DNA of 64,000 bases, from the NCBI RefSeq assembly GCF_000819805.1, contig NZ_CDCE01000020.1, forward strand, positions 203,162-267,161, written 5' to 3'. Position numbers and translations under genes: made by a program. Each line of letters opens with the position of its first letter. Position 1 is the stretch's first letter. The notes beneath the pieces are model-generated. The model was not told the origin of the DNA, made no database searches, and saw only the letters and a program-made list of their open reading frames with translations. Below, piece after piece: positions 34,867-43,695 of the stretch. This stretch comes from Aeromonas diversa CDC 2478-85. Lineage in GTDB: Bacteria; Pseudomonadota; Gammaproteobacteria; Enterobacterales; Aeromonadaceae.

Positions 34867-37248
34867 ATGTCTCATAACGATCCCTTCCTCGAACGCGAGG
34901 CCGAAAAATACGAGAATCCCATCGCCAGCCGCGAACTGCTGCTGAAGATAATCGAGGACCATGTACGTCCCATGTCTCGCGAGGAGATCGCTCGCGACCT
35001 CAAACTCAAAGACGAAGAGCATCTGGAGGCCCTGCGCCGGCGCCTGCGCGCCATGGAGCGCGATGGTCAACTGGTCTTCACCCGTAACCAGTGTTATGCC
35101 CTGCCCGATCGCCTGAATCTGGTGAAGGGGTATGTGCTCGGTCACAAGGACGGCTTCGGTTTTCTGCGTCCGGATGGGGGTGGGCAGGATCTCTATCTGA
35201 ACAACCGCGAGATGCAGCGTCTGATGCACGGGGACTACGCCCTGGTGCAGCCGACCGAGATCGACCGCAAGGGGCGCCAGGAGGCGCGTCTGGTGCGCGT
35301 GCTCAAGCCGCGCGAGATGGATATCGTCGGGCGCTACTTCGTCGAGAACGGGGTGGGGTTCGTGGTGCCGGACGATAGCCGCATCGGCCAGGACATCCTG
35401 ATCCCGGAAGGGGAAAACAAGGGCGCGCGCCAGAGCCAGGTGGTGGTGGTGCGTCTGACCCAGCGGCCGACCGGCCGCCTCAACGCCCTCGGCACCGTGC
35501 TCGAGGTGCTCGGTGAAAACATGGCGCCGGGCATGGAGATCGAGATCGCCCTGCGCAACCACGGCATCCCCCACACCTGGCCGGAGGCGGTGACCCAGGA
35601 GATCGTCAACCTCACCGACGAGGTGCCCGAGAAGGCCAAGCTGGGCCGGGTCGACCTGCGTACCCTGCCGCTTGTCACCATCGACGGCGAAGACGCCCGC
35701 GACTTCGATGACGCCGTCTTCTGCGAGAAGAAAAAATCCGGCGGCTGGCGCCTCTGGGTCGCCATCGCCGACGTCTCGGCCTATGTGAAGCCGGGCACCG
35801 CCCTGGACGCCGAGGCCTATCAGCGCGGCAACTCGGTCTACTTCCCCGAGTTCGTGGTGCCCATGCTGCCCGAGGTGCTCTCCAACGGCCTCTGCTCGCT
35901 CAACCCGCAGGTGGACCGCCTGTGCATGGTGTGCGAGATGACCATCTCCGCCAGCGGCCGCATGTCCGGCTACACCTTCTATGAGGCGGTGATGAACTCC
36001 CACGCCCGGATGACCTACACCAAGGTGGCGGCCATTCTGGACGGGGATCCCAAGCTGCGTCAGCAGTACGAGCCGCTGGTGGGTCACCTTGAAGAGCTGA
36101 GCCACCTCTACAAGGCGCTCAAGCACGCCCGCCACCTGCGCGGCGCCGTGGAGTTCGAGAGCGAAGAGACCCGCTTCATCTTCAACGCCGAGCGCAAGAT
36201 CGACCGCATCGTGCCCCTGGTGCGTAACGACGCCCACAAGATCATCGAAGAGTGCATGATCCAGGCGAACGTGGCCGCCGCCCGCTTCATCGAGAAGCAC
36301 GAGGCCGCCGCCCTGTTCCGGGTGCACGACCGTCCGGGCGAAGAGCGCCTGACCGGTTTCCGCCAGTTCCTCGCCGAGCTGGGGCTGGAGCTCAAGGGCG
36401 GCCTCGAGCCCGAGCCGCGCGACTTCGCCGAGCTGGCCGACCAGTTCGAGGGGCGCCCGGATGCGGAGCTGCTCTCCACCATGCTGCTGCGCTCCATGCG
36501 TCAGGCCATCTATCAGGCCGACAACATTGGTCACTTCGGCCTGGCCCTGAAGTCCTACGCCCACTTCACCTCGCCGATCCGCCGCTATCCGGATCTGATC
36601 CTGCACCGGGCCATCAAGTACCAGCTGGCCAAGGCGCAGGGCACTCCGCGTCACAAGTGGACCCCGAGCGGTGGCTATCACTACAGCCAGGACGAGATGG
36701 ACCCCATGGGGGAGCACTGCTCCCTGACCGAGCGCCGCGCCGATGACGCCACTCGCGATGTGGCCGACTGGCTCAAGTGCGAGTACATGCAGGACCACGT
36801 GGGTGACGAGTTTGACGGCGTCATCGCCAGCGTCACCGGCTTTGGCTTCTTCGTGCGTCTGGCCGAGATCCATATCGACGGCCTGGTGCACGTCAGCACC
36901 CTGACCAACGACTACTACCAGTTCGACCCGATTCACCAGCAGCTGATCGGCGAGAACTTCCGCCGCCGCTATCGCCTCGGTGACAAGGTGCGGGTCAAGG
37001 TGATGGGCGTGAACCTGGACGATCGCAAGATCGACTTCGTGATGGTCGAGGAGCCCCTCAAGGTCACCGGCAAGGGCGCCAAGCAGGCCGTTCGCAAGAT
37101 GGCCGACATCAAGAAAGAGAAGGCCAAGACCGAGCGTCGCCGCGACAAGCGCAAGGTGGAGAGCAAGGACAACAAGAAGAGCGGTGGCAGCGCCAAGCCG
37201 AGCAACCGTCGTCCCGGCAAGCGCGCCCGCGACAAGGCCAAGGGGTAA
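34867..37248 (+). CDS. rnr: Ribonuclease R
   Basis: 793 residues. An N-terminal helix-turn-helix-like region, two cold-shock domains, the RNB catalytic core ([15 protein letters not shown] with the metal-binding Asp cluster), an S1 domain ([20 protein letters not shown]) and a long Lys/Arg-rich tail follow the standard order. It degrades structured RNA 3' to 5' and acts in rRNA quality control and tmRNA-linked decay. In many relatives rlmB follows directly; here a 5.6-kb island intervenes. Confidence 0.97.
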   Translation: MSHNDPFLEREAEKYENPIASRELLLKIIEDHVRPMSREEIARDLKLKDEEHLEALRRRLRAMERDGQLVFTRNQCYALPDRLNLVKGYVLGHKDGFGFLRPDGGGQDLYLNNREMQRLMHGDYALVQPTEIDRKGRQEARLVRVLKPREMDIVGRYFVENGVGFVVPDDSRIGQDILIPEGENKGARQSQVVVVRLTQRPTGRLNALGTVLEVLGENMAPGMEIEIALRNHGIPHTWPEAVTQEIVNLTDEVPEKAKLGRVDLRTLPLVTIDGEDARDFDDAVFCEKKKSGGWRLWVAIADVSAYVKPGTALDAEAYQRGNSVYFPEFVVPMLPEVLSNGLCSLNPQVDRLCMVCEMTISASGRMSGYTFYEAVMNSHARMTYTKVAAILDGDPKLRQQYEPLVGHLEELSHLYKALKHARHLRGAVEFESEETRFIFNAERKIDRIVPLVRNDAHKIIEECMIQANVAAARFIEKHEAAALFRVHDRPGEERLTGFRQFLAELGLELKGGLEPEPRDFAELADQFEGRPDAELLSTMLLRSMRQAIYQADNIGHFGLALKSYAHFTSPIRRYPDLILHRAIKYQLAKAQGTPRHKWTPSGGYHYSQDEMDPMGEHCSLTERRADDATRDVADWLKCEYMQDHVGDEFDGVIASVTGFGFFVRLAEIHIDGLVHVSTLTNDYYQFDPIHQQLIGENFRRRYRLGDKVRVKVMGVNLDDRKIDFVMVEEPLKVTGKGAKQAVRKMADIKKEKAKTERRRDKRKVESKDNKKSGGSAKPSNRRPGKRARDKAKG

Positions 37249-37338
37249 CCCATGGCGTGGGTCTGGCGAGCCGGGCCCATGCTAAGGGTCTGATGACCCT
37301 GGGTTATCTCCCTCAAAGGCTGACAGCCCCTTGAGAGT

Positions 37339-37378
37339 AAAAAAATCCGAACCCTGTTACCGGGGTTCGGATTTTTTA
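37339..37378 (+). terminator. Terminator after rnr
   Basis: ATCCGAACCC and GGGTTCGGAT (with one extra G) pair around TGTTACC, flanked by A7 and T6. It is strong and bidirectional in form, and marks the left end of the core segment. Confidence 0.9.
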
Positions 37379-37410
37379 TGGTCATCGAAAAGGGGGACTC
37401 AGATTGTGGG

Positions 37411-37560
37411 CGGAGCTCGGCCAAGCTCCGTGCCTATGGCGAGCATCTTGATGCGACTGCGCCGCATGGGGCGCGAAGGCGTTTCGCCAGCCCTTCGGGC
37501 TATGGCGAGTGACTTTTCTTTGCGTGGCCAAAGAAAAGTCACCAATCGAGCGGCCAACCC
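37411..37560 (+). repeat. Island-flanking inverted element, left copy
   Basis: A ~150-bp segment starting with GAGCTCGGCCAAGCTCC and containing, at 37509-37542, a 34-base palindrome (GTGACTTTTCTTT / AAAGAAAAGTCAC around GCGTGGCC). The same arrangement recurs inverted at 42655-42815, so the two copies bracket the rnr-rlmB island. Confidence 0.8.
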
Positions 37561-37599
37561 CGCTGATTCGCTCTCCTGCGTCGAGTCCCCTCGCCACCG

Positions 37600-37897
37600 C
37601 CACGATGCCGACGGCACGCGCCGACGGGCCTTTGGCCTACGCCATCCATGGCTTCGGCCAAAGCCCGCTTCGAACTTCCTTGTTCTCGCGCCAAATCGGG
37701 GTCGAGCAATGCTCGCCCTGACCCGATTTAGCCCTTGGCCCGCCGCCGCTCGCTCGACATCCCTGTCTCGCGGCCTGGCAGCGTGCCTTCGTCTCGGCGA
37801 ATCAGAGGGGGAACCAATACCGTGCCCACCTGTGACTGGGTTGGCTGGTTGCTGGTCTGTTGGCCGCTACGCGACGCTCAGAATGGTGGGTGTCCCA
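37600..37897 (+). repeat. Long island repeat R1, ending in TGGGTGTCCCA
   Basis: ~300-bp GC-rich unit running from CACGATGCCGACGGCACGC through TCGGCGAATCAGAGGGG and GGCCGCTACGCG to TGGGTGTCCCA (37887-37897). It matches R2 (38672-38976) across nearly its full length and R3-R5 over their 3' parts. Apparent reading frames inside are by-products of base composition. Confidence 0.85.
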
Positions 37898-37922
37898 ATT
37901 TCACCCCAATTTCACCCTTACA

Positions 37923-38003
37923 GGGGAAGCCAATACCATGCCCGCCTGTGACTGGGTTGGCTGGTTGCTGGTCTGTTGGCCGCTACGCCTCTGATTGGTG
38001 GGT
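37923..38003 (+). repeat. Island repeat R1b, 3' partial copy
   Basis: A shorter tandem copy of the 3' half (AAGCCAATACCATGCCCGC to GGCCGCTACGCC, then GGTGGGTATC). The terminal core is degenerate here and lies directly before the stop codon of the P-loop kinase gene. Confidence 0.8.
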
Positions 38004-38011
38004 ATCTTTCA

Positions 38012-38554
38012 TTAGCTTAGGTATGTGTGCAGGCTTCGGATAAATGCCTTTACCATAGTGGGGCTCTGGAGGCGAATAAACCGAATGTGGCTATATTTGG
38101 GGTCTGAAAAAACCTGTTGATAGCGAACGCGATTATTTTTATAGGTCTTGCATGTCCAGATAATCACCGAGTCTTTACTGAGAAACGACTTCCTGAAGGA
38201 CTCTACATTTCCCGAGTTTTCCCACAACTCCTGCTTTGTCAATGAACGAAGCAGTGCTCTTTTTACAGCCTGATACAAAGTTCTTGCGAAGGAGTAGTCA
38301 ATCCATATAACCGTATCGACCCGCTCCCACTTGATCGGCACAGTGCGATTATAGTTTCCATCCAAGACCCAGTACTCATCAGCTAACTTACTTTTTAGCG
38401 TAGAGAATAACTCTTCATCGGTAGAGCCCTGCCAATTAGGCTTCCAGAACAGAGCATCCATTTCTAGATATGGATAATTGAGCTTGGCGGCAAGCATCTG
38501 GCTAAACGTACTTTTACCGCTGCCACTCGTGCCGACGACGTTGATTCTCTTCAT
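38012..38554 (-). CDS. P-loop nucleotide/small-molecule kinase-like protein
   Basis: 180 residues. Walker A is GTSGSGKST (8-16), followed by LEMDALFWKPNW and VLDGNYNR, the pattern of the AAA/adenylate-kinase-like group often labelled topology modulation protein FlaR. Basic lid-like residues follow (RTLYQAVKRALLR). The substrate is unknown. The coding sequence is far more AT-rich than the flanking repeats and core genes, so it is an acquired passenger. AGGTAAG precedes the start. Confidence 0.75.
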   Translation of the reverse strand: MKRINVVGTSGSGKSTFSQMLAAKLNYPYLEMDALFWKPNWQGSTDEELFSTLKSKLADEYWVLDGNYNRTVPIKWERVDTVIWIDYSFARTLYQAVKRALLRSLTKQELWENSGNVESFRKSFLSKDSVIIWTCKTYKNNRVRYQQVFSDPKYSHIRFIRLQSPTMVKAFIRSLHTYLS

Positions 38555-38659
38555 GCGCTTACCTGCATTTAAACTCTGGCATATATCGCCAATCTATCGC
38601 ACAGGATAGCCTGCGCCTCTAAGGCGTTTCACCCGCTCGCGGTACTTCGCTCTCGAGGG

Positions 38660-38976
38660 GCGAGCTCTCCCACCTCAGCCACGATGCTGATGGCACGCGC
38701 CGACGGGCCTTTGGCTTACGCCATCCATGGCTTCGGCCAAAGCCCGCTTCGAACTTCCTTGATCTCGCGCCAAATCGGGGTCGAGCAGTGCTCGCCCTAA
38801 TCCGAATTGGCCCTTGGCCCGCCGCCGCTCGCTCGACATCCCTGTCTCGCTGCCTGGCAGCGTGCCTTCGTCTCGGCGAATCAGAGGGGGAACCAATACC
38901 GTGCCCGCCTGTGACAGGGTTGGCAGGTTGCGGGTCTGTTGGCCGCTACGCGGCACTCAAAATGGTGGGTGTCCCA
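38660..38976 (+). repeat. Long island repeat R2
   Basis: Nearly full copy of R1 ending in TGGGTGTCCCA at 38966-38976. The small P-loop kinase gene sits between R1b and R2 like cargo between direct repeats. The bases 38555-38660 hold nothing recognisable. Confidence 0.85.
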
Positions 38977-38979
38977 TTT

Positions 38980-39165
38980 TCGCACCCTAATCCGAATTGG
39001 CCCTTGGCCCGCCGCCGCTCGTTCGACATCCCTGTCTCGCGGCCTGGCAGGGTGCCTTCGTCTCGGCGAATCAGAGGGGAGCCAATACCGTGCCCGCCTG
39101 TGACAGGGTTGGCAGGTTGCGGGTCTGTTGGCCGCTACGCGGCGCTCAGAATGGTGGGTGTCCCA
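38980..39165 (+). repeat. Island repeat R3, 5' truncated
   Basis: Begins at CCCTAATCCGAATTGGCCC, a point internal to R2, and continues to TGGGTGTCCCA at 39155-39165. Highly similar to the same part of R2. Confidence 0.85.
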
Positions 39166-39173
39166 TTTTCGGT

Positions 39174-39248
39174 CGCCCGCCTGTGACTGGCTTGGCAGGT
39201 TGCGGGTCTGTTGGCTGCTACGCGGCGCTCAAAATGGTGGGTGTCCCA
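39174..39248 (+). repeat. Island repeat R4, short copy
   Basis: Holds only the last ~75 bp of the unit (GCCCGCCTGTGACTGG to TGGGTGTCCCA at 39238-39248). Confidence 0.85.
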
Positions 39249-39309
39249 TTTCTCCGCCATCGACGGGATGGGGAACGACTATCCAACGACGGATTTGATC
39301 AACAACGCC

Positions 39310-39406
39310 AATCAGAGGGGGAACCAATACCGTGCCCGCCTGTGACTGGGTTGGCTGGTTGCGGGTCTGTGGGCCGCTACGCGGCGCTCAGAATGGTGGG
39401 TGTCCC
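39310..39406 (+). repeat. Island repeat R5, short copy
   Basis: Runs from AATCAGAGGGGGAACC to TGGGTGTCCC (39397-39406), directly before the next gene. With R1-R4 it forms a series of 5'-truncated units sharing one 3' end. Confidence 0.85.
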
Positions 39407-39430
39407 TTTTCTGCTTCGTTAACGGAGGAG

Positions 39431-40240
39431 TTAAACATCATCACAGACCGACGAAATGTCCTTTATTCTCGTTCTTGTGATGTCAAAGTTCTCATAATCA
39501 ACATCTAGGACAGCGAGAAAACCTCGGTCAAGAGCATTCTCACCATCCTTCTTGACCCTTGCATGTAACTTCTTCGCGTTCTTTCTCAAATGATCCGATG
39601 CTCCCCATGTCCCCCGACCACGAATTCCAGCGAGAACAAGTATAGTGGACACCGGGTTCCGTGGATTCGGGCGACGTAGGATGAAACCAATGTCTGGAAT
39701 CTTGTCCTGTGCATTGACTGGTCGAGGGCTAGCGTATGACGGGGATGTGTAGGTAATCGAATCTCCGCGTTTCAGGACTACCTGATCCGGGTGGGTCTCG
39801 CTACGCTTAAAGTCTAACTTCCCATCAGCCAGCGGTAGCTCGAGGACCTCGGCTGTGAAGCTGTTAGTCATTGAACCGCCGATTGAAATGATATTACGCT
39901 TCCTGTCTGACTCGGATAGGTTTGATGGATGGCGTATCTTCGGATGCTTTACTCCAATATCGCCCAATATTTCGAGCACATTTTTCAGTGCGAGAGCATC
40001 TTCCACTGCAATCTGTGGTAGTTCTCGACTTTTAGATTCGGTCTGGTGAGGCAATACAATTATAACTTCTTCACGACCTAACTGAAGTAGCTTTCTAAGG
40101 TCACCGCTTTGCACCCATCCTTTGAAAGATTCCGTATGCGGCCCAGAAAGTACGTTTGTAAGGTATCCACCGACATAGGATGCGACGACACTAAGTCCGT
40201 AGAGGGTGTTACCGATGGTGAAATAGTCTGATAGCGGCAT
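39431..40240 (-). CDS. Unknown membrane-anchored protein of the island
   Basis: 269 residues. One N-terminal hydrophobic stretch (LYGLSVVASYVGGYLTNVL) is followed by an alpha/beta domain with VIIVLPHQ, IISIGGSMTNSF and STILVLAGIRGRGTWGA, reminiscent of Rossmann-like nucleotide-handling folds. I do not recognise the family. Composition is AT-richer than the core genome. A GAGAGGG site precedes the start. It lies downstream (same strand) of the DUF262 gene, across an attC-like site, so it may be a separate cassette or part of the same defence module. Confidence 0.6.
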   Translation of the reverse strand: MPLSDYFTIGNTLYGLSVVASYVGGYLTNVLSGPHTESFKGWVQSGDLRKLLQLGREEVIIVLPHQTESKSRELPQIAVEDALALKNVLEILGDIGVKHPKIRHPSNLSESDRKRNIISIGGSMTNSFTAEVLELPLADGKLDFKRSETHPDQVVLKRGDSITYTSPSYASPRPVNAQDKIPDIGFILRRPNPRNPVSTILVLAGIRGRGTWGASDHLRKNAKKLHARVKKDGENALDRGFLAVLDVDYENFDITRTRIKDISSVCDDV

Positions 40241-40298
40241 TGTTCAGGCCCTCTCAATGTTGAGTTTGGGTCGATGAGTAACGGTGCAATACACTGAG

Positions 40299-40346
40299 GT
40301 CTAACGCTGTATTCAGTAGCTTGTCCACTGCAATACATTGTTAGGC
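40299..40346 (-). other. attC-like recombination site
   Basis: On the minus strand GCCTAAC at one end and GTTAGAC at the other fit the integron attC R-box consensus (RYYYAAC / GTTRRRY), and the inner arms CAATGTATTG and its imperfect partner AATACAGC continue the pairing. It follows the stop of the DUF262 gene by 57 bp, the expected place in a gene cassette. At 48 bp between the outer boxes it is shorter than most attC sites, and no integrase is in the window. Confidence 0.4.
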
Positions 40347-40403
40347 GCAGCCTAGCTATAAACTAACGCTCAGATTGGTGGATGTCCCAATCTTTCCTCT
40401 CAA

Positions 40404-42092
40404 TTAGTCATAATTTAGGGACCAAATTGCTTTTGCTTGTTTAGCTAGATTCTTTTGACGATAAAGGATGTTATCCGGGTCCCAAATCTTGAACGCTATC
40501 TGTTTGGTTATAGCGTATCTACTTTTCTCATAGTGAGGCTTCTTCTCTGTGTATGTCTTGTTGCCGATAACTCTATTCGCATCAGGTTCTAAGATTGTGA
40601 AATTTCCAATTTTATAAATAAAAGATTCTTCGCTATCTCTTGGGAAAAATTCAAACCATTCATCCGTTGGGTTTTCTGGTAGTATGTGTTCGAGGGTTCC
40701 ATTATCAAATTCATAATCCAAGCTTGAATTGTTTATGTGATTTTCTATTGAGTAAATTATGTATTTAGCTTGTTTTGATGATTTTCTTGTTTTGATAGAG
40801 GCACTTTCGAAGTTTCTAACGAAGTCTTCATCATTAACATATATAGGCTTAAGTATGTTGAATATTTCTCTTGCGGTTGTTGCTGTGCCGGTGTTTATAG
40901 ACTTACATGCGTCATTGTATTTTGACTCTAGAGCATTCGGGTTAAGGCCTGATATGACCATGTATCTAAAAGAAATAATTGAACAAATCCTCAGAACTCC
41001 AATCCACTCATCTTTATCTAGGTATAAATAAGAGTTCAAAAGCAAAGGATAACACTGAGTAACATTAAACATGTTTAACTCTCGTATGTGTTTCTTTACT
41101 TTTTCATCATTATTCCATAAGTCGTGATTGTAGTCATTGAGTGCTTGATATATTTCCGCAACCTCACTCATGTCTTCAAGGAGTTTAAATGCTGATTTGG
41201 CTGTATTAACATTTTGCTTTACAACCTTATATAGTTCTTTTTCAGCTAAAATACCGTTCTGCATCATCCAGTAGTGGCGGAGGAATTTTGGAAAACCAGA
41301 ATATGACACATAGTTTATGGTGGCGTCCCATATATTCTTTACATGAGGCCGATCGGTATCATCAACAATTGAGAACAGATAGTTCTTCAGTAAATCAGTG
41401 ACAGAAAGTTCTAAGCCTCGATCATTTAGCGTTTCAAAAATAAGATATGCACTTAGATCATCAGTTGCGGAGATTTTAATAAATAATAAATTATCAGAAA
41501 TATATTCAACAAATGAAATCAAGTGCTCAATGTTATCGTCTTTAAGCACATCATCTTTAATCTTCTTTTTGAAATAATCAAAACATTGCATTAATAGCTT
41601 ATTGCTTTTATGCTCACTTCTAAGGTTGTTAACCTTGCGGCCATTTGTAATATATGTTGAAAAAAAAGGATTGTTGTGTTCGTTTAGCTGTATCTTGTTT
41701 TCGTAATTTAATGATTTTAGAGACTTTTTCCCTATGTAATCACTGGTTAGTAAGTCAACTCTCTTTTGGTTGTTATCAATATCAATTTTCTTGTCTATCA
41801 ATGACTTTATTGTGTCAATTATTGATAGTATTAGTATAGTCAGTGTGGTTAATCGTTGCTGACCATCTATTATTTCATATTGTTTATTCTCTCGTGCAAC
41901 TAGAACAATAGAGCCCATATAGTGTTTGTTTTTGTTTGCTCTATTATTTTCAATATCAAGCCATAAGTCATCCCAATTGTTAGGTTCCCATGAGTAATCT
42001 CTTTGGTAAATAGGTACAATATATTGGTTGTCACCTTTTATTATTCCACCAAAGGATTCTGTTTCTGCATTTAGAAAGTTTTCTACTGCCAT
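40404..42092 (-). CDS. DUF262/DUF1524 protein (GmrSD-type)
   Basis: 562 residues. The N-terminal DUF262 shows IYQRDYSW (28-35) and IIDGQQRLTTL (74-84), a ParB-like nucleotide-binding/hydrolysing fold. The C-terminal DUF1524 shows LEHILPENP and IGNFTILE...N, an HNH-type nuclease region. This architecture is that of GmrSD/BrxU-like type IV restriction proteins that attack modified phage DNA; SspE is a related defence protein. The gene is strikingly AT-rich compared with the rest. GGAGA precedes the start. A defence role is established for family members, inferred for this one. Confidence 0.88.
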   Translation of the reverse strand: MAVENFLNAETESFGGIIKGDNQYIVPIYQRDYSWEPNNWDDLWLDIENNRANKNKHYMGSIVLVARENKQYEIIDGQQRLTTLTILILSIIDTIKSLIDKKIDIDNNQKRVDLLTSDYIGKKSLKSLNYENKIQLNEHNNPFFSTYITNGRKVNNLRSEHKSNKLLMQCFDYFKKKIKDDVLKDDNIEHLISFVEYISDNLLFIKISATDDLSAYLIFETLNDRGLELSVTDLLKNYLFSIVDDTDRPHVKNIWDATINYVSYSGFPKFLRHYWMMQNGILAEKELYKVVKQNVNTAKSAFKLLEDMSEVAEIYQALNDYNHDLWNNDEKVKKHIRELNMFNVTQCYPLLLNSYLYLDKDEWIGVLRICSIISFRYMVISGLNPNALESKYNDACKSINTGTATTAREIFNILKPIYVNDEDFVRNFESASIKTRKSSKQAKYIIYSIENHINNSSLDYEFDNGTLEHILPENPTDEWFEFFPRDSEESFIYKIGNFTILEPDANRVIGNKTYTEKKPHYEKSRYAITKQIAFKIWDPDNILYRQKNLAKQAKAIWSLNYD

Positions 42093-42155
42093 ATATTTTC
42101 TCCATAGAAAAAGAAAATGACGACTGCACTCGTAACTAGTTATTTGTGCGATGAA

Positions 42156-42179
42156 ACCTAACTCGAAGAAATGTTAGGA
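42156..42179. other. Short attC-like palindrome upstream of the DUF262 gene
   Basis: CCTAAC and GTTAGG pair around a ten-base spacer about 65 bp upstream of the DUF262 start. It could be a shrunken attC of a preceding cassette, or a plain hairpin. The surrounding stretch 42093-42440 shows no gene. Confidence 0.3.
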
Positions 42180-42440
42180 CTCAGTGACGCATAGTGAATC
42201 GCTGCTCGTTTATCTATTCCATCAGGCAAGGCTACCGCCCCTGAATTACAGCCTTCAGTCTGCTGCTTTTTACCTGCGTGGTTTCGCTGACCTGGCTCAT
42301 GGGTGATTCCGACGAGACGGTTGCCAAACGGGTATGGTAGCGAACGCCGCCGGGGAGAAAAGGGGGAGATGATGGTTTCCTGAGCAGGATCAACAAATTA
42401 CTTGGTATGGGGGGCTTTGTGCGTAGTGCGCCAATACGAG

Positions 42441-42535
42441 ATTCTGGGACACCCACCGTTTTGAGCGCCGCGTGGCGAGCCCACTTAGCTACTGTCGGGC
42501 ACGGTATTGGTCCCCCCTGCAATCCGCCGAGGGGA
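42441..42535 (-). repeat. Island repeat R6, inverted orientation
   Basis: ATTCTGGGACACCCACC at 42441 is followed by GAGCGCCGCGTGGCG and GGGCACGGTATTGGT, the reverse orientation of R1-R5 with an internal deletion. It also carries the GAGATTCT-like lead (CGAGATTCTGGG) seen in the RAYT leader copies, tying both repeat groups together. Confidence 0.8.
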
Positions 42536-42654
42536 GGGCGCAAGGTCAGGAGCGCCATCAGGGATGATGGCGCAGCCACAGCGGGGCATGGATGCCCCAT
42601 CTGCGGCGGTCCGTCCGACCTGGCGACCGAGCCGAGGGAAACCGCGTAGCGGTC

Positions 42655-42815
42655 GGATTGGCGGGGTTGGCCTTTCTTTTGGTGACTTTTCTTTGGCCAC
42701 GCAAAGAAAAGTCACTCGCCACAGCCCGCAGGGCGGGCGAAACCCCTTCGAGGGCAGCGCCCTCGCGTGCAGGGTGCCCGTCATAGGTCAGGAGCTTGAC
42801 CGAGCTCCTCCCCCG
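42655..42815 (-). repeat. Island-flanking inverted element, right copy
   Basis: Reverse-oriented counterpart of 37411-37560: the palindrome GTGACTTTTCTTT / AAAGAAAAGTCAC lies at 42682-42715, and GGAGCTTGACCGAGCTCC at 42791-42808 matches the outer end of the left copy with few changes. Confidence 0.8.
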
Positions 42816-42945
42816 TCGGTGTCTCTGGTATGATGCCCCATCATTTAGCGACCGGTGACGCCGCCACCCCATGGCGGTCGGGCTACCGGTAGGGCCATTT
42901 TCCCCAGGGGCGCATTCATGCGACCCGACACCACGGATTTTGAAC

Positions 42946-43695
42946 ATGAGCAGTGAACTGATTTACGGCATCCACGCCGTGGCCGCCCTTCTCGAGCGCG
43001 AGCCGGAGCGTTTTATCGAGGTGTGGGCCCTCAAGGGGCGTGAAGACGAGCGTCTGCTGCCTCTGCTGACCGAGCTGGAAGGGCTCGGCATCCGGGTCCA
43101 GCCGGTGGGTCGCAAGGCTCTCGATGAGAAGAGCGAAGGCAACAACCACCAGGGGATCATGGCCCGGGTCAAGGAGGCGCCGCGCCTGTCCGAGCACGAT
43201 CTCGCCACCCTGCTCGACGAGATCTCTGCCACGGCCGAGGCCCCCTTCCTGCTGGTGCTGGACGGGGTGACCGACCCCCACAACCTGGGCGCCTGCCTGC
43301 GCAGCGCCGATGCCGCCGGGGTGCACGCCGTGGTGGTGCCCAAAGACAAGGCGACCGGGCTGACCCCGATCGTGCGCAAGGTGGCCTGCGGCGCCGCCGA
43401 GGTGATCCCGCTCATCCAGGTGACCAACCTGGCGCGCACCCTGCGCGAGCTGCAAGAGCGCGGCGTCTGGATCGTTGGCACCGCCGGTGAGGCGGACCAC
43501 GATCTCTATCAGGCCAAGCTCACCGGCCCCATGGCCCTGGTGATGGGTGCCGAGGGCAAGGGAATGCGCCGCCTGACTCGCGAGCACTGCGACGAGCTGG
43601 TCAGCATCCCGATGGCGGGTGCCGTCTCCAGCCTCAACGTCTCGGTTGCCACCGGCGTCTGCCTGTTCGAGGCGGTGCGCCAGCGTAAGGCCTGA
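42946..43695 (+). CDS. rlmB: 23S rRNA 2'-O-methyltransferase (G2251)
   Basis: 249 residues. An N-terminal L30e-like substrate-binding domain ([17 protein letters not shown]) is joined to a SpoU/TrmH knotted methyltransferase domain with the motifs [32 protein letters not shown] and [15 protein letters not shown]. It methylates G2251 of 23S rRNA using AdoMet. The start at 42946 begins the known N terminus; in-frame codons upstream do not resemble protein. It is normally adjacent to rnr; the Crp-like gene follows, overlapping by TGATG. Confidence 0.95.
   Translation: MSSELIYGIHAVAALLEREPERFIEVWALKGREDERLLPLLTELEGLGIRVQPVGRKALDEKSEGNNHQGIMARVKEAPRLSEHDLATLLDEISATAEAPFLLVLDGVTDPHNLGACLRSADAAGVHAVVVPKDKATGLTPIVRKVACGAAEVIPLIQVTNLARTLRELQERGVWIVGTAGEADHDLYQAKLTGPMALVMGAEGKGMRRLTREHCDELVSIPMAGAVSSLNVSVATGVCLFEAVRQRKA

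Noticed and set aside
34849-36936. Long open frame antisense to rnr (695 codons)
   Set aside because: It is a high-GC shadow of rnr: composition is His/Gly/Val/Gln-rich with no domain, and rnr is unmistakable.
37380-39422. Several 60-200 codon frames in the island repeats
   Set aside because: They follow the repeat sequence, are Arg/Pro/Ser-rich without domains, and recur only because the DNA repeats.
39431-39470. attC-like site at the stop of the unknown island gene
   Set aside because: GTTTAAC and GTTAACG nearby do not fit the second attC box and are too close together.
42507-42947. Open frames around the right bracket element before rlmB
   Set aside because: They span the palindrome and repeat DNA on both strands; no ribosome sites or protein-like composition.
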